A stretch of 34,032 bases of DNA from Azohydromonas lata NBRC 102462 (GCF_001571085.1 NZ_BCTC01000070.1:1-34032), one strand, 5' to 3'; numbered from the stretch's first letter, positions 1 through 8,956 are shown. Numbers and translations: made by a program. Notes: generated by a model not told the origin, from the letters alone.

Positions 1-14
1 TTCCAAGCGATATT

Positions 15-51
15 CAGCCTGCAGTGGCAACACTGCAGGCTGTTTTCGTTT
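15..51 (+). terminator. Strong intrinsic terminator of a gene left of the window
   Basis: A perfect 12-bp stem (CAGCCTGCAGTG at 15-26 with CACTGCAGGCTG at 31-42) is closed by a GCAA tetraloop and followed by TTTTCGTTT. The T-tract lies on the plus strand, so it should end a plus-strand transcript whose gene lies outside the window. Confidence 0.9.
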
Positions 52-465
52 GCCCGTCTATTTTTCAATTCGGGCCTGGAAACTGGCCGGTGGTGCAAGT
101 CCTTGTCGCACAACAGGAAAACGCGCCGGCCAGCGAGCCTCTTGACACGGCGGGCAGTGGCGCAAGGTATTCACCAGGGGTTATTTCCCCAGGGTATCCG
201 TCCGCGAGCCGGCAGTAATTCGCGGCAAATCCACATGACGGGCTGATGAAATGGCCTGGGGTTTCCCCCAAGTACTGTGGATAACTCTGTGAATGGCCTG
301 GAAACAGCGTCGCTAACTGATTGATTCTCCGTGGCCACCCTTTCCGTGCTCAAAAATGTGGCAAAAACGGCAAAGCAGCGGACATACCACCGGCGGCGCC
401 ATTTCCAATTCACGTAAAGCCCTTCAAGCCTCAAGCCGCCTCAACCCATCCCGGCCGCCAATGCC
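52..465. other. Non-coding stretch with one perfect DnaA box
   Basis: No convincing gene is seen between the left terminator and the end of the universal stress gene. The stretch holds TGTGGATAA at 276-284, the complement of the DnaA box TTATCCACA, and a weaker AAATCCACA at 227-235. GGCCTGGAAAC occurs twice, near 74 and 295, and ATGGCCTGG occurs near 251 and 292. One exact box does not make an origin, so the function is unknown. Confidence 0.5.
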
Positions 466-1275
466 TCAATGCGCCAGCAACACCGGCACCGTCATCGCCT
501 GCAGCACGGTGCGGCTGGCCCCGCCCAGCATCAGCTCGCGGGCACGGCTGTGGCCGTAGCAGCCCATGGCCAGCAGGTCCACGGACAGGTCGGCCGCCAG
601 CGACAGCAGGGCGTCGCCCAATTCATTGGGCGCGCGGCCCTCGTCATGGAACTGGGCCTCCACGCCGTGGCGGCGCAGCAGCGGCTCGATCTCGCGTGGA
701 TCGCTTCCCCAGCTCGCCACGTGCACCCGCGCCCCGTCACGCAGCAGCGGCAGCAGCGCGGCCAGCGCGCGGGCCGACTCGCGCGTGGGCTTCCACGCCA
801 GCAGCACGTTGCGGCCTACGTCGGTGAAATTGCCCGCGTAGGGCACGGCCAGCACCGGGCGGCCGCTGTCCACGGCCACCGACTCCACGAAGTCCAGCGG
901 CACGCCCGCGGCGTCGTCGTCGCGGTCGCGCTGGCCCAGCACCACCAGGTCGTGCAGCAGCGCCTGGCGCACGAAGCCGGCCACCAGCGGCTGCGCGGTG
1001 TCGGCCTCCGTCCAGCGCAGGTGCGACGCGTCCGCGGCGCAGGCGTCGAACAGGGCGCGGGCCTGCACGCGCCGCTCGGCGTCCAGCGCGGGCGCCAGCG
1101 CCAGACCCTGGTTCTCCGACAGCAGCCCCAGCCCCCGCGGCAGCACGGGCGCGGCCGTGTACAGCGCCGTCACCTGGGCCTCCAGCCGCTGCGCCAGCCG
1201 CGAGGCCAGCGCCAGGCGCATCGCGCAACGCGGCTGGGAATCGACGTGCAGCAAAACGGACGCAACAGGGCTCAT
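466..1275 (-). CDS. Universal stress protein, UspA family (two-domain length)
   Basis: A 269-residue cytoplasmic protein of the UspA family, nucleotide-binding stress proteins of alpha/beta fold. The length suggests two tandem Usp-like halves. The C-terminal half ends with MGCYGHSRARELMLGGASR, which resembles the Usp ATP-binding signature G-x2-G-x9-G-(S/T), followed by the usual VPVLLAH end. The N-terminal half starts VLLHVDSQP and lacks a clear glycine signature. AAGGAG lies 6 bases before a GTG (1278) and 9 before the ATG (1275), so either may start translation; a TTG at 1296 is less likely because it would overlap the ribosome site. The M20 hydrolase gene lies upstream on the same strand, 188 bp away. 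The exact stress response cannot be told from sequence. Confidence 0.85.
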   Translation of the reverse strand: MSPVASVLLHVDSQPRCAMRLALASRLAQRLEAQVTALYTAAPVLPRGLGLLSENQGLALAPALDAERRVQARALFDACAADASHLRWTEADTAQPLVAGFVRQALLHDLVVLGQRDRDDDAAGVPLDFVESVAVDSGRPVLAVPYAGNFTDVGRNVLLAWKPTRESARALAALLPLLRDGARVHVASWGSDPREIEPLLRRHGVEAQFHDEGRAPNELGDALLSLAADLSVDLLAMGCYGHSRARELMLGGASRTVLQAMTVPVLLAH

Positions 1276-1463
1276 CACAAGGCGCTCCTTGGACAAAAAG
1301 CAAAAGGGGAAGGGTGGGCCGGCGCGCCTTGCGGCGCGGGGTCATCGGCGGTGCTTCCGGCATCCACGACGTCCGCACCGGCCCGTGGGTGAGGCGTGAG
1401 GCACTGTAGGAAGCCCCCGACCCCGCGCGCTTGCGATGGATCAATCGGCCCTGCGCGCGGCGC

Positions 1464-2675
1464 CTAAACCCCCAGCAGCCGCCCAAGCGCTCCCGCGTAG
1501 GCCCGGAACACCGGCGCGATGCTCTCCAGCGCCACCCACTCGTTGGCCGCATGCACGCCGCCCCCGGCCACGCCAAAGCCGCACAACGCCGGCACGCCCA
1601 ACCCGGCGAGGTAGTTGCCGATGTTGGACGGCCCCGCCACCGCGCCCGGCAGCGTCCGGCCCAACGCGTCCGCCGCACCCGCGCGCAGCGCGGCCACCAG
1701 CGGGTGCGCGTCCGCCAGCCGGTACGCCGGCCAGCCCGATTGCCAGTGCACCGCCGTGGCCGGCAGGCCGGGCCAGGTGGCGTCCTGCGCTTGAACCACG
1801 GTTTCAACCGCCGAGCGCATCGCCGCCGCGTCCACGGCCGGCGTCAGCCGCAGGTCCAGCAGCAGCTCGCAGCGGTCAGGCACTTGCGTGAAACCCGCGC
1901 CGCCGTGCAGCGCGGTCACGGTCAGGCAGGGCGGCAAAGGGAAGGCGTCCGGCGCGTCCGGCGCGTCGGCCCGTGAGGCCAGATCGCGGTCCAGCGCCGC
2001 CAGCGCCTGTGCCAGCGCGGCGGCGCGCAGCACGGCGTTGGCGCCGCGGCGCGATCCGCTGCCCGCATGCGCCGCCTCGCCCGCCACGTCCAGCCGCGCG
2101 CGAAGAAAGCCGCGCGCCCCCAGCATCAGCCGCTCGCAGCCCGGGTAGCCGATGAGCACGCCGTCCGGCCGACGCGCTGGCGGGCCGCCGAAGAAGTGCC
2201 GCGCGCCGCCGAAGCCGCCCGTGTGCTCGTCCACGTCCAGCAGCAGGCCCAGGCGTCCGGCCCAGCGGTCGCGCCGCGCGTGGCAATGCGCCAGCAGGTG
2301 CGCGAACAACGCGGCGCCCGCCTTGGAGTCCGCGCCGCCGCGGCCGTGCAGGCAGCCGCCCTCGATGTCACCGCTCACCGGATCGCGCTCCCAGGTGCCG
2401 GGGTCGCCGAAGCCCGCCGTGTCCAGCGTGGCGTTGAGGACCATCCAGGAGCCCGCTGAGCGGCCCTGTACCTCCGCGTACAGGCCCAGCGGCTGGCCGT
2501 CGTCGCCCATGAGGCGCTCGCAGGGCAGGGCGTGGGCTTGGAACCAGCGCGCGGCCACGTCCAGCACCGGCGCCATGGCGTCCTCGCCGGCGCGGCTGGG
2601 CGTGCGCACCAGCGACTGCAGCAGCGCCGTGATGGCGTCTGCGGGCACGTCGAAGTCGGTTTCCAGGGAGGGCAT
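1464..2675 (-). CDS. M20-family metallohydrolase (ArgE/DapE/ACY1-like) with altered metal site
   Basis: A 403-residue protein with the M20 layout: N-terminal catalytic half, lid domain with AHAGSG (H203), and C-terminal catalytic half ending GVHAANEW. Members remove acyl groups from amino acids or cleave small peptides. The start is ATG 2675 because the protein then begins at the usual place; the open frame runs further upstream but is low-quality Arg/Gly-rich sequence. Key motifs: NATLDT where the family has GHxD (T83 replaces the metal His), GRGGADSK (D116 kept), VDEHTGG (catalytic E150 kept, H151 replaces the metal Glu), GYPG (Y177 replaces the metal Glu/Asp) and H375 kept. The first metal site is therefore largely lost while the second could be Asp-His-His. 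It is divergent from the sugar dehydrogenase, 113 bp apart. The substrate is unknown. Confidence 0.8.
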   Translation of the reverse strand: MPSLETDFDVPADAITALLQSLVRTPSRAGEDAMAPVLDVAARWFQAHALPCERLMGDDGQPLGLYAEVQGRSAGSWMVLNATLDTAGFGDPGTWERDPVSGDIEGGCLHGRGGADSKAGAALFAHLLAHCHARRDRWAGRLGLLLDVDEHTGGFGGARHFFGGPPARRPDGVLIGYPGCERLMLGARGFLRARLDVAGEAAHAGSGSRRGANAVLRAAALAQALAALDRDLASRADAPDAPDAFPLPPCLTVTALHGGAGFTQVPDRCELLLDLRLTPAVDAAAMRSAVETVVQAQDATWPGLPATAVHWQSGWPAYRLADAHPLVAALRAGAADALGRTLPGAVAGPSNIGNYLAGLGVPALCGFGVAGGGVHAANEWVALESIAPVFRAYAGALGRLLGV

Positions 2676-2788
2676 GGGGCGGCATTGTCCGGCGCCTGCT
2701 CTGCGCGTCCCACGGCTTGCGGCGGGAACGGCCGGCCCGGCGCCGGGTCGATACCCGTACCCCTTCAACTCCGCCGGGAGTGCCGCCC

Positions 2789-3967
2789 GTGACCCGTTCC
2801 ACCCTTGCCTCTGCCCCATGGACCCGCCGCGCCGCCCTGGGCGGTGCGCTCTTGGGGGGCCTGGCCGCCGCCTGCGCCGTGCGGGCCCAAAGCGCTCCAA
2901 GTGCCCAAAGCACCCAGGGCGCGGCCCAAGCCGGCGAGGCCGTCGAGCCCCGCGTCGCCACCGTGGCCGGCGGGCTGGATCAGCCCTGGAGCCTGGCTTT
3001 CCTGCCGGACGGCCGGCTGCTGGTCACGGAGAAGGCGGGCCGCATGCGCCTGGTGGCCGACGGCAAGCCGCTGCCGCCGCTCTCCGGCGTGCCGGACGTG
3101 GACGACGGCGGGCAGGGCGGCCTGCTGGACGTGGTGCTCTCGCCCAACTTCGCCAGCGACCGCAGCGTCTTCTTCAGCTTCAGCGAGCCCGGCAGCCGCG
3201 GCAACGGCACGGCCGTCGCCCGCGCCGTGCTCGACGGCACGCGGCTGGCCGAGCTGAAGGTGATCTTCCGCCAGGAGCCCAAGGTCGCCAGCCGCGCCCA
3301 CTTCGGCTCGCGGCTGGTGTTCGGCCGCGACGGCAACCTGTTCGTCACCCTGGGCGACCGCTTCTCGCGCCGCGACGAGGCGCAGCACCTGGGCAACCAC
3401 CTCGGCAAGGTCGTGCGCATCACGCCGGACGGCGGCGTGCCGCGCGACAACCCGCTGGTGCAGCGTGCCGGCGCGCGGCCGGAGATCTGGAGCTGGGGGC
3501 ACCGCAACGTGCAGGGCGCGGCCTTGCATCCGCGCAGCGGCGCGCTGTGGGTGCACGAGCACGGGCCGCAGGGCGGGGACGAGCTCAACATCGCCGCGGC
3601 GGGCGGCAACCACGGCTGGCCCGCCATCACCGCCGGGCGCGAGTACGGCAGCGGCGCCGCCATAGGCGAGGGCGAAGCCCGCGCCGGCATCGCTCCCGCG
3701 CTGCGCACCTGGGTGCCCTCGGTGGCGCCCAGCGGCATGGCCTTCGTCACCAGCGACCGTTACCCCGGCTGGCAGGGCAGCCTGGTGATGGGCACGCTCA
3801 AGGCGCAGCGGCTGCTGCGCCTCACGCTGGACGGCGACCGCGTCACCGGCGAGCAGCGGCTGCTGGCCGGCTTGGGCGAGCGCCTGCGCGACGTGCGCCA
3901 GGGGCCGGACGGGCGCCTCTACCTGCTCACCGACAGCGGGGACGGGCGGGTGCTGCGGCTGGAGTGA
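2789..3967 (+). CDS. PQQ-dependent aldose sugar dehydrogenase (YliI/Asd-like)
   Basis: A 392-residue exported protein of the soluble glucose/sorbosone dehydrogenase beta-propeller family (GSDH). Such enzymes oxidise sugars in the periplasm with PQQ and Ca2+. Blade motifs include QPWSLAFLPDGRLLVTEK, GLLDVVLSPNF, FGRDGNLFVTLGDR, GHRNVQG and HEHGPQGGDELN. The start is taken as GTG 2789, with GGGAG 8-9 bases upstream; the open frame extends to 2717. This start gives a signal peptide with twin arginines (R13, R14), a hydrophobic run and a likely cleavage after VRA, so TAT export is possible. A cysteine in LAAAC makes a lipoprotein conceivable but the lipobox is poor. No PQQ biosynthesis genes are in the window. 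Confidence 0.88.
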   Translation: MTRSTLASAPWTRRAALGGALLGGLAAACAVRAQSAPSAQSTQGAAQAGEAVEPRVATVAGGLDQPWSLAFLPDGRLLVTEKAGRMRLVADGKPLPPLSGVPDVDDGGQGGLLDVVLSPNFASDRSVFFSFSEPGSRGNGTAVARAVLDGTRLAELKVIFRQEPKVASRAHFGSRLVFGRDGNLFVTLGDRFSRRDEAQHLGNHLGKVVRITPDGGVPRDNPLVQRAGARPEIWSWGHRNVQGAALHPRSGALWVHEHGPQGGDELNIAAAGGNHGWPAITAGREYGSGAAIGEGEARAGIAPALRTWVPSVAPSGMAFVTSDRYPGWQGSLVMGTLKAQRLLRLTLDGDRVTGEQRLLAGLGERLRDVRQGPDGRLYLLTDSGDGRVLRLE

Positions 3968-4110
3968 GGGGCGGCTGCGGTCCCCGCCGCCGTCGCGCCC
4001 ACCCTGCGGCGTGACCGGGGCCTTGACGTCGATCAGGCGGCAAAGCCGCTCGCCGCTTCTGAAAGCCACCTGCAAGCTTTCTTCAAAGCGCGCGGCGGAA
4101 AATCGCACGC

Positions 4111-6519
4111 ATGAGCAGCGCCGCCACCACTCCCAACGCCGCCGAGCGCCTGCTGCCCATAGAGGGCATGAGCTGCGCCTCCTGCGTGGCGCGGGTGGAA
4201 AAGGCACTCTCGGCCGTGCCCGGCGTGCGCCGCGCCAGCGTCAACCTCGCCACCGAGGCCGCCAGCGTGCAGGCCGATGCCACCGTGCCGCTGGAAGCCC
4301 TGCGCGCCGCCGTCGAGCGCGCCGGCTACCGCGTGAGCGAGCAGCCCGTGCGGCTGCGCATTGAAGGCATGACCTGCGCCTCCTGCAGCGCCCGCGTCGA
4401 GCGCGTCTTGAAACGCCAGCCCGGCGTCATCAGCGCCGGCGTCAACCTCGCCACCGAGGTGGCCGACGTGGTGATGGCCGGGCGCGAGGCCGACGTCGCC
4501 GCGCTGCAGGCCGCCGTGGAGCGCGCCGGCTTCAAGGCCCTGCCGCTGCAGGAGGAAGGCGACGCTGCCGCCGCGCGCCGCGTGCCCTGGAGCGCCACCG
4601 GCGGGCCCGTGGCCGCCGCGCTGGCCTTGTCGCTGCCGCTGGCGCTGCCCATGCTCGGCCTGCTCGCCGGCCGGCACTGGATGCTGCCGGCCTGGCTGCA
4701 ACTGCTGCTGGCCACGCCCGTGCAGTTCGTGCTGGGCGCGCGCTTCTACAAGGCCGGCTGGAAGGCGCTGCGCGCGGGCACCGGCAACATGGACCTGCTC
4801 GTCGCCCTGGGCACCTCGGCCGCCTACGGCCTGAGCCTGTACCTCATGCTCACGGGCGGCGGCCACCTGTACTTCGAGGCCTCGGCCGTCGTCATCGCCC
4901 TGGTGCTGCTGGGCAAATGGCTGGAGGCGCGCTCCAAGCGCCAGACCACCGCCGCCATACGCGCGCTGCAGGCGCTGCGCCCCGAGTCCGCCCGCGTGCG
5001 CCGTGACGACGGCAGCGAGGCCCTCGTGCCCCTGGCCCAGGTGCGCAGCGGCGACCGCGTGGTCGTCCACCCGGGCGAGCGCATCGCCGTGGACGGCGAG
5101 GTGCTCGAAGGCCGCAGCCACGTCGACGAATCCCTCATCACCGGCGAGAGCCTGCCCGTGGCCCGCGCCCCGGGCGAGCGCGTCACCGGCGGCGCGGTCA
5201 ACGGCGAGGGGCTGCTGCTGGTGCGCGCCACCACGGTGGGCGCGGAGTCCACGCTCTCGCGCATCGTCCGCCTCGTGGAGTCGGCCCAAGCCGCCAAGGC
5301 GCCCATACAGCGCCTGGTGGACCGGGTGAGCGCCGTCTTCGTCCCCGTCGTGCTGGTGCTGGCGCTGCTCACGCTGCTGGCCTGGGGCTTCACGACGCAG
5401 GACTGGGAGCGCGCCATCCTCAACGCCGTGGCGGTGCTGGTGATTGCCTGCCCCTGCGCGCTGGGCCTGGCCACGCCCGCGGCGCTCATGGCCGGCACGG
5501 GTGTGGCCGCGCGCCACGGCATCCTCATCAAGGACGCGCAGGCGCTGGAAGTCGCCCACGGCCTGAGCGTCGTCGCCTTCGACAAGACCGGCACCCTCAC
5601 CGAGGGCCGACCCGAGCTGCTGGCCTGCGAGGGCACGCCCGGCACCGCCGCCGCCCAGGTGCTGGCCCTGGCCGCCGCGCTGCAGGCCCACAGCGAGCAC
5701 CCGCTGGCCCACGCCGTGCTGCAGGCCGCGCAAGGCCAGGGCCTGCAGCCGGCCGAGGCGCAGGCGCTGCGCGCCGTGCCCGGCCACGGCGTGGAGGCCC
5801 GCGTGGACGGCCGCACCCTGCGCCTGGGCAGCACGCGCTGGATGAAGGCGCTGGGCGTGGACCTCGGCCCCCTGGAGCCGCAGTTGCGCGTGCTGCAGGG
5901 CGCCGGGCGCACCGTCTCCTGGCTGGCCGCCGAGGCCGGGCCTGGCGGCGGCCTGAAGCTGCTGGGCCTGCTGGCCTTCGGGGACCGGCTGAAACCCACC
6001 GCCGTGGCCGCCGTGCAGCGGCTGCGGGCCATGGGCCTGTGGGCCGTGCTGGTGAGCGGCGACAACGCCGGCAGCGCCGGCGCCGTGGGTCGCGCGCTGC
6101 ACCTGGACGACGTGCGCGCCGAGGTGCTGCCGCAGGACAAGGCCGCCATCGTCGCCGGGCTGCGCTCGCGCGGGCGCGTGGGCATGGTGGGCGACGGCAT
6201 CAACGACGCCCCGGCCCTGGCCGCCGCCGACGTGGGCTTCGCCATGGGCACGGGCACCGACGTGGCCATGCACGCGGCGGGCATCACGCTCATGCGCGGC
6301 GACCCGTCGCTCGTGGCCGATGCCGTGGACATCTCGCGCCGCACCTATTCGAAGATCCGCCAGAACCTGTTCTGGGCCTTCATCTACAACCTGGTGGGCC
6401 TGCCGCTGGCGGCCTTTGGATTGCTGGACCCGGTCATCGCCGGCGCCGCCATGGCCTTCAGCAGCGTCAGCGTCGTCACCAACGCCCTGCTGCTGCGGCG
6501 CTGGCGCCCGGGACGCTGA
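4111..6519 (+). CDS. copA: Cu(+)-exporting P1B-type ATPase CopA
   Basis: An 802-residue inner-membrane copper pump. Two N-terminal heavy-metal-associated domains carry GMSCASC (C22, C25) and GMTCASC (C89, C92). These are followed by transmembrane helices, the TGES actuator motif, the CPC metal site in IACPCALG (C447, C449), the phosphorylated Asp in DKTGT (D491), the SEHP histidine-proline motif and [10 protein letters not shown]. All elements of the Cu(I) class are present, so it should be active in copper detoxification. No CueR regulator or copper chaperone gene is adjacent. The 143-bp gap upstream holds a small inverted repeat (GCGGC-AAA-GCCGC, 4037-4049) but no recognisable CueR box. The start ATG follows a weak GGCGGA. 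Confidence 0.96.
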   Translation: MSSAATTPNAAERLLPIEGMSCASCVARVEKALSAVPGVRRASVNLATEAASVQADATVPLEALRAAVERAGYRVSEQPVRLRIEGMTCASCSARVERVLKRQPGVISAGVNLATEVADVVMAGREADVAALQAAVERAGFKALPLQEEGDAAAARRVPWSATGGPVAAALALSLPLALPMLGLLAGRHWMLPAWLQLLLATPVQFVLGARFYKAGWKALRAGTGNMDLLVALGTSAAYGLSLYLMLTGGGHLYFEASAVVIALVLLGKWLEARSKRQTTAAIRALQALRPESARVRRDDGSEALVPLAQVRSGDRVVVHPGERIAVDGEVLEGRSHVDESLITGESLPVARAPGERVTGGAVNGEGLLLVRATTVGAESTLSRIVRLVESAQAAKAPIQRLVDRVSAVFVPVVLVLALLTLLAWGFTTQDWERAILNAVAVLVIACPCALGLATPAALMAGTGVAARHGILIKDAQALEVAHGLSVVAFDKTGTLTEGRPELLACEGTPGTAAAQVLALAAALQAHSEHPLAHAVLQAAQGQGLQPAEAQALRAVPGHGVEARVDGRTLRLGSTRWMKALGVDLGPLEPQLRVLQGAGRTVSWLAAEAGPGGGLKLLGLLAFGDRLKPTAVAAVQRLRAMGLWAVLVSGDNAGSAGAVGRALHLDDVRAEVLPQDKAAIVAGLRSRGRVGMVGDGINDAPALAAADVGFAMGTGTDVAMHAAGITLMRGDPSLVADAVDISRRTYSKIRQNLFWAFIYNLVGLPLAAFGLLDPVIAGAAMAFSSVSVVTNALLLRRWRPGR

Positions 6520-6571
6520 AAACCTCCTGGCCCACCCCCGCCACGGCATCCGGCCCACCGGAGACACCGCC

Positions 6572-7096
6572 ATGCCCCGCCTCTCGCTGAAGCTGAATGT
6601 GAAACCCGTCCTGTCCGCGGCGGCCGTGGCCGCCGCCATGCTGCTGCCGGCCTGCGCCACGTACTCGCCCGCCAAGGTCCAGCCCGGCATGGGCGAGTCC
6701 GAGGTGCAAACGCTCATGGGCGGCGCCCCCACCGGGCGCTATGCGAACCCCGACGGCGGTACGCGGCTGGAATACGCCCGCGGCCCCATGGGGCTGCACA
6801 CCTTCATGATCGACCTCGACCCCTCCGGCCGCGTCACCGGCTGGAAGCAGGTGATGGACGAGCGCGAGTTCAACGCCATCACGCCCGGCATGCCGGTGCA
6901 GGAGATGCTGCGCCGCATCGGCCACCCGGCCCGCGTGCGCGGCGGCGGCTGGCAGCCCGGCGACGTGTGGAGCTACCGCTACGAGGGGCCGTTTTGCCTG
7001 TGGTGGCAGGTGTCGGTGGTGGGCGACACCGTGAAGGACGCCGCCTACGGCCCCGATCCCCGCTGTGAACGTTCCGAAAGGTTTGGATTCCGATGA
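6572..7096 (+). CDS. Small outer-membrane-type lipoprotein, SmpA/BamE-like
   Basis: A 174-residue predicted lipoprotein. The signal peptide ends in a lipobox LPAC with C28 as the lipidation site. The mature part begins with a PGMGESEVQTLMGGAPTGR segment, repeated in style by ITPGMPVQEMLRRIGHPAR. This is the 'G(M/S)...V...lG.P' motif of SmpA/OmlA (BamE-like) domains, so two half-repeats may be present. The function is not known; such domains usually act at the outer membrane. It lies 52 bp after copA, and its TGA overlaps the ATG of the next gene by four bases (ATGA), so the two are translationally coupled. The start ATG follows GGAGACACCGCC. Confidence 0.8.
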   Translation: MPRLSLKLNVKPVLSAAAVAAAMLLPACATYSPAKVQPGMGESEVQTLMGGAPTGRYANPDGGTRLEYARGPMGLHTFMIDLDPSGRVTGWKQVMDEREFNAITPGMPVQEMLRRIGHPARVRGGGWQPGDVWSYRYEGPFCLWWQVSVVGDTVKDAAYGPDPRCERSERFGFR

Positions 7097-7449
7097 TTCG
7101 CCTGCATGGCATTGCCAACTGCGACACCGTCAAGCGCGCCCGCGCCTGGCTCACGGCCCAGGACAGGCCGCATGAATTCGTGGACTTCAAGAAGAAGCTG
7201 CCCACCGAAGGCGATCTGCGCCGCTGGAGCCAGGCGCTGGGCGGCGTGGACGTGCTCGTCAACCGCCGCGGCACCACCTGGCGCCAGCTCGACGAGGCCC
7301 AGCGCGAGAGCGCCGGCAGCGCCGACGGCGCCCTGGCGCTGCTGCAGTCGAAGACCAGCCTGATCAAGCGCCCGGTGGTGGAGTGGGAGGACGGCGCCGT
7401 CACCGCCGGCTTCGACGAGGCCGGCTGGCAACAGCGCCTGGGCGGCTGA
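7093..7449 (+). CDS. ArsC/Spx-family reductase (YffB-like)
   Basis: A 118-residue cytoplasmic protein of the ArsC/Spx thioredoxin-fold family. It begins IRLHGIANCDTVKRAR, with a single cysteine in the CDTVK motif typical of the YffB branch rather than the CxxC of Spx. It continues with HEFVDFKKKLPT and the family C-terminal KTSLIKRPVVEW. The YffB branch is usually glutathione-dependent with no proven arsenate role, so calling it an arsenate reductase would be over-reading. Coupled to the lipoprotein gene by an ATGA overlap. Confidence 0.85.
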   Translation: MIRLHGIANCDTVKRARAWLTAQDRPHEFVDFKKKLPTEGDLRRWSQALGGVDVLVNRRGTTWRQLDEAQRESAGSADGALALLQSKTSLIKRPVVEWEDGAVTAGFDEAGWQQRLGG

Positions 7450-7500
7450 GCGAATCACGGCCCTGGCCGCGGCCCCGGCGCCAGCCCGAAGGCCTCTTTC

Positions 7501-7530
7501 CGCACGGCTTCGATTCACCGAATCCGTGCG
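7501..7530 (+). terminator. Hairpin downstream of the ArsC-like gene
   Basis: CGCACGG (7501-7507) pairs with CCGTGCG (7524-7530). After one mismatch, TTCG pairs with CGAA around a six-base loop. There is no T-tract after it, so it is a weak terminator candidate or a barrier between this operon and the ammonium channel promoter. Confidence 0.4.
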
Positions 7531-7551
7531 CGCCCACGGTGTGCGCATTTG

Positions 7552-7645
7552 TGGTGCATGAATGCACCACGGCGTGCACCAAGACCGAATTCCTCGTTTT
7601 TCCATGCCGCCCGGCGGTGCATGGCTGCGTGCATTGTTTGCACCA
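7552..7645 (+). promoter_or_regulatory. Cluster of NtrC-like TGCACC/GGTGCA half-sites upstream of amt
   Basis: A perfect 18-bp palindrome TGGTGCATGAATGCACCA occupies 7552-7569. Further half-sites are TGCACCA at 7575-7581, GGTGCA at 7616-7621, CGTGCA at 7628-7633 and TGCACCA at 7639-7645. A last TGGTGCA at 7670-7676 sits over the expected transcription start. NtrC, the nitrogen activator of sigma-54 promoters, binds TGCACC-N5-GGTGCA-type sites. The half-sites match, but their arrangement is not the classical one. The location upstream of a sigma-54 promoter and an ammonium channel supports nitrogen control. Confidence 0.7.
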
Positions 7646-7649
7646 AGGC

Positions 7650-7664
7650 GGGCACCGAACTTGC
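7650..7664 (+). promoter_or_regulatory. Sigma-54 (-24/-12) promoter of the ammonium channel
   Basis: GGGCACCGAACTTGC fits the consensus TGGCACG-N4-TTGC with two mismatches. The invariant GG (7651-7652) and GC (7663-7664) are separated by exactly 10 bases. Transcription would begin near 7676, about 78 bases before the amt start. Confidence 0.75.
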
Positions 7665-7753
7665 GTAATTGGTGCATCGCGCCAGCAGGTGGGGCGGACA
7701 AGCGCCGGGATGGCGCATAGACGGCACTTCAAGCCGCTTTGGAGAACGATTCA

Positions 7754-8956
7754 ATGGATCAGGTCAAGCAGGGCACCGATGCCTTGTTCATCTTGTTGGG
7801 CGCCATCATGGTGCTGGCGATGCACGCCGGCTTCGCCTTCCTGGAGTTGGGCACGGTTCGCAAGAAAAACCAGGTGAACGCGCTGGTGAAAATCCTGGTG
7901 GATTTCGCCATTTCCACGATCGCCTATTTCTTCGTGGGCTACACCGTGGCCTACGGCGTGAATTTCTTCCATGGCGCGGACGCGATGGCGGCGAAGAACG
8001 GGTTTGAGCTGGTCAAGTTCTTTTTCCTGCTGACCTTCGCGGCGGCCATTCCGGCCATCGTTTCCGGCGGCATTGCCGAGCGGGCGAAATTCCACCCGCA
8101 ACTGTTTGCCACGGCCGTGCTGGTGGGTTTCTTCTATCCGTTCTTCGAAGGCCTGGTGTGGGCCAACAAGTTCGGTTTCCAGGACTGGATCAAGTCCGTG
8201 GGCGGTGCCGAGTTCCATGACTTCGCCGGCAGCGTGGTCGTGCACGCCGTGGGCGGCTGGATCGGCCTGGCCGCCGTGCTGTGGCTGGGCCCGCGCAGCA
8301 ACCGCTACAAGATGGACGGCCGCATGAGCGCGCACCCGCCTTCCAGCATTCCCTTCCTGGCCCTGGGCGCCTGGGTGCTGGCCGTGGGCTGGTTCGGCTT
8401 CAACGTGATGAGCGCGCAGACCATAGACAAGATCTCCGGCCTGGTGGCGGTGAACTCGCTCATGGCCATGGTGGGCGGCACGCTGGTGGCCGTGCTCATG
8501 GGCAAGAACGACCCCGGCTTTGCCTACAACGGCCCGCTGGCCGGCCTGGTGGCCGTGTGCGCCGGCTCGGACCTGATGCACCCCATGGGCGCCCTGGTGG
8601 TGGGCGCGATGGCCGGCGCCATCTTCGTGCTGATGTTCACCCTGACGCAAAACCGCTGGAAGGTGGACGACGTGCTGGGCGTGTGGCCGCTGCACGGCCT
8701 GTGCGGCGCCTGGGGCGGCATTGCCGCGGGCATCTTCGGCCTGCCGGCGCTGGGCGGCATGGGCGGCGTGAGCTTCCTGTCGCAATTGCTGGGCACCGTG
8801 ACCGGCGTGGCCTGGGCCTTTGCCGGCGGCGCGCTGGTGTACGGCGTGCTGCGCTACGCGGTGGGCCTGCGCCTGTCGCAGGAAGAGGAATACGAGGGCG
8901 CCGACCTCTCCATCCACCGCATCGGCGCCACGCCGGAGCGCGAGGTGAGCTGGTAA
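7754..8956 (+). CDS. amtB: Ammonium channel, Amt family
   Basis: A 400-residue polytopic inner-membrane protein that conducts ammonium/ammonia. Typical segments are GAIMVLAMHAGFAFLELG at the N terminus, FHDFAGSVVVHAVGGWIG and WPLHGLCGAWGG. The last two carry the twin pore histidines of the family. There is no long cytoplasmic sensor tail. The start is ATG 7754 with GGAG 9 bases upstream; a TTG at 7739 would swallow the ribosome site. No glnK/glnB is adjacent, which is unusual since the PII gene is commonly paired with amtB. Expression is expected under nitrogen limitation from the sigma-54 promoter upstream. Confidence 0.93.
   Translation: MDQVKQGTDALFILLGAIMVLAMHAGFAFLELGTVRKKNQVNALVKILVDFAISTIAYFFVGYTVAYGVNFFHGADAMAAKNGFELVKFFFLLTFAAAIPAIVSGGIAERAKFHPQLFATAVLVGFFYPFFEGLVWANKFGFQDWIKSVGGAEFHDFAGSVVVHAVGGWIGLAAVLWLGPRSNRYKMDGRMSAHPPSSIPFLALGAWVLAVGWFGFNVMSAQTIDKISGLVAVNSLMAMVGGTLVAVLMGKNDPGFAYNGPLAGLVAVCAGSDLMHPMGALVVGAMAGAIFVLMFTLTQNRWKVDDVLGVWPLHGLCGAWGGIAAGIFGLPALGGMGGVSFLSQLLGTVTGVAWAFAGGALVYGVLRYAVGLRLSQEEEYEGADLSIHRIGATPEREVSW

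Noticed and set aside
1-465. A replication origin at the left end.
   Set aside because: Only one exact DnaA box and no dnaA, dnaN or gidA-type gene nearby.
2152-4014. Long alternative frames over the M20, dehydrogenase, copA, aconitase and mutL genes.
   Set aside because: They are Arg/Ala/Gly-rich shadow frames typical of GC-rich DNA; the true genes have full family motifs.
4011-4110. A CueR operator upstream of copA.
   Set aside because: No sequence matching the CueR dyad or its elongated -35/-10 spacing was found.
7501-7680. A CRISPR-like array from the repeated TGCACC units.
   Set aside because: Units are short half-sites with irregular spacing, fitting transcription-factor binding rather than repeats with spacers.
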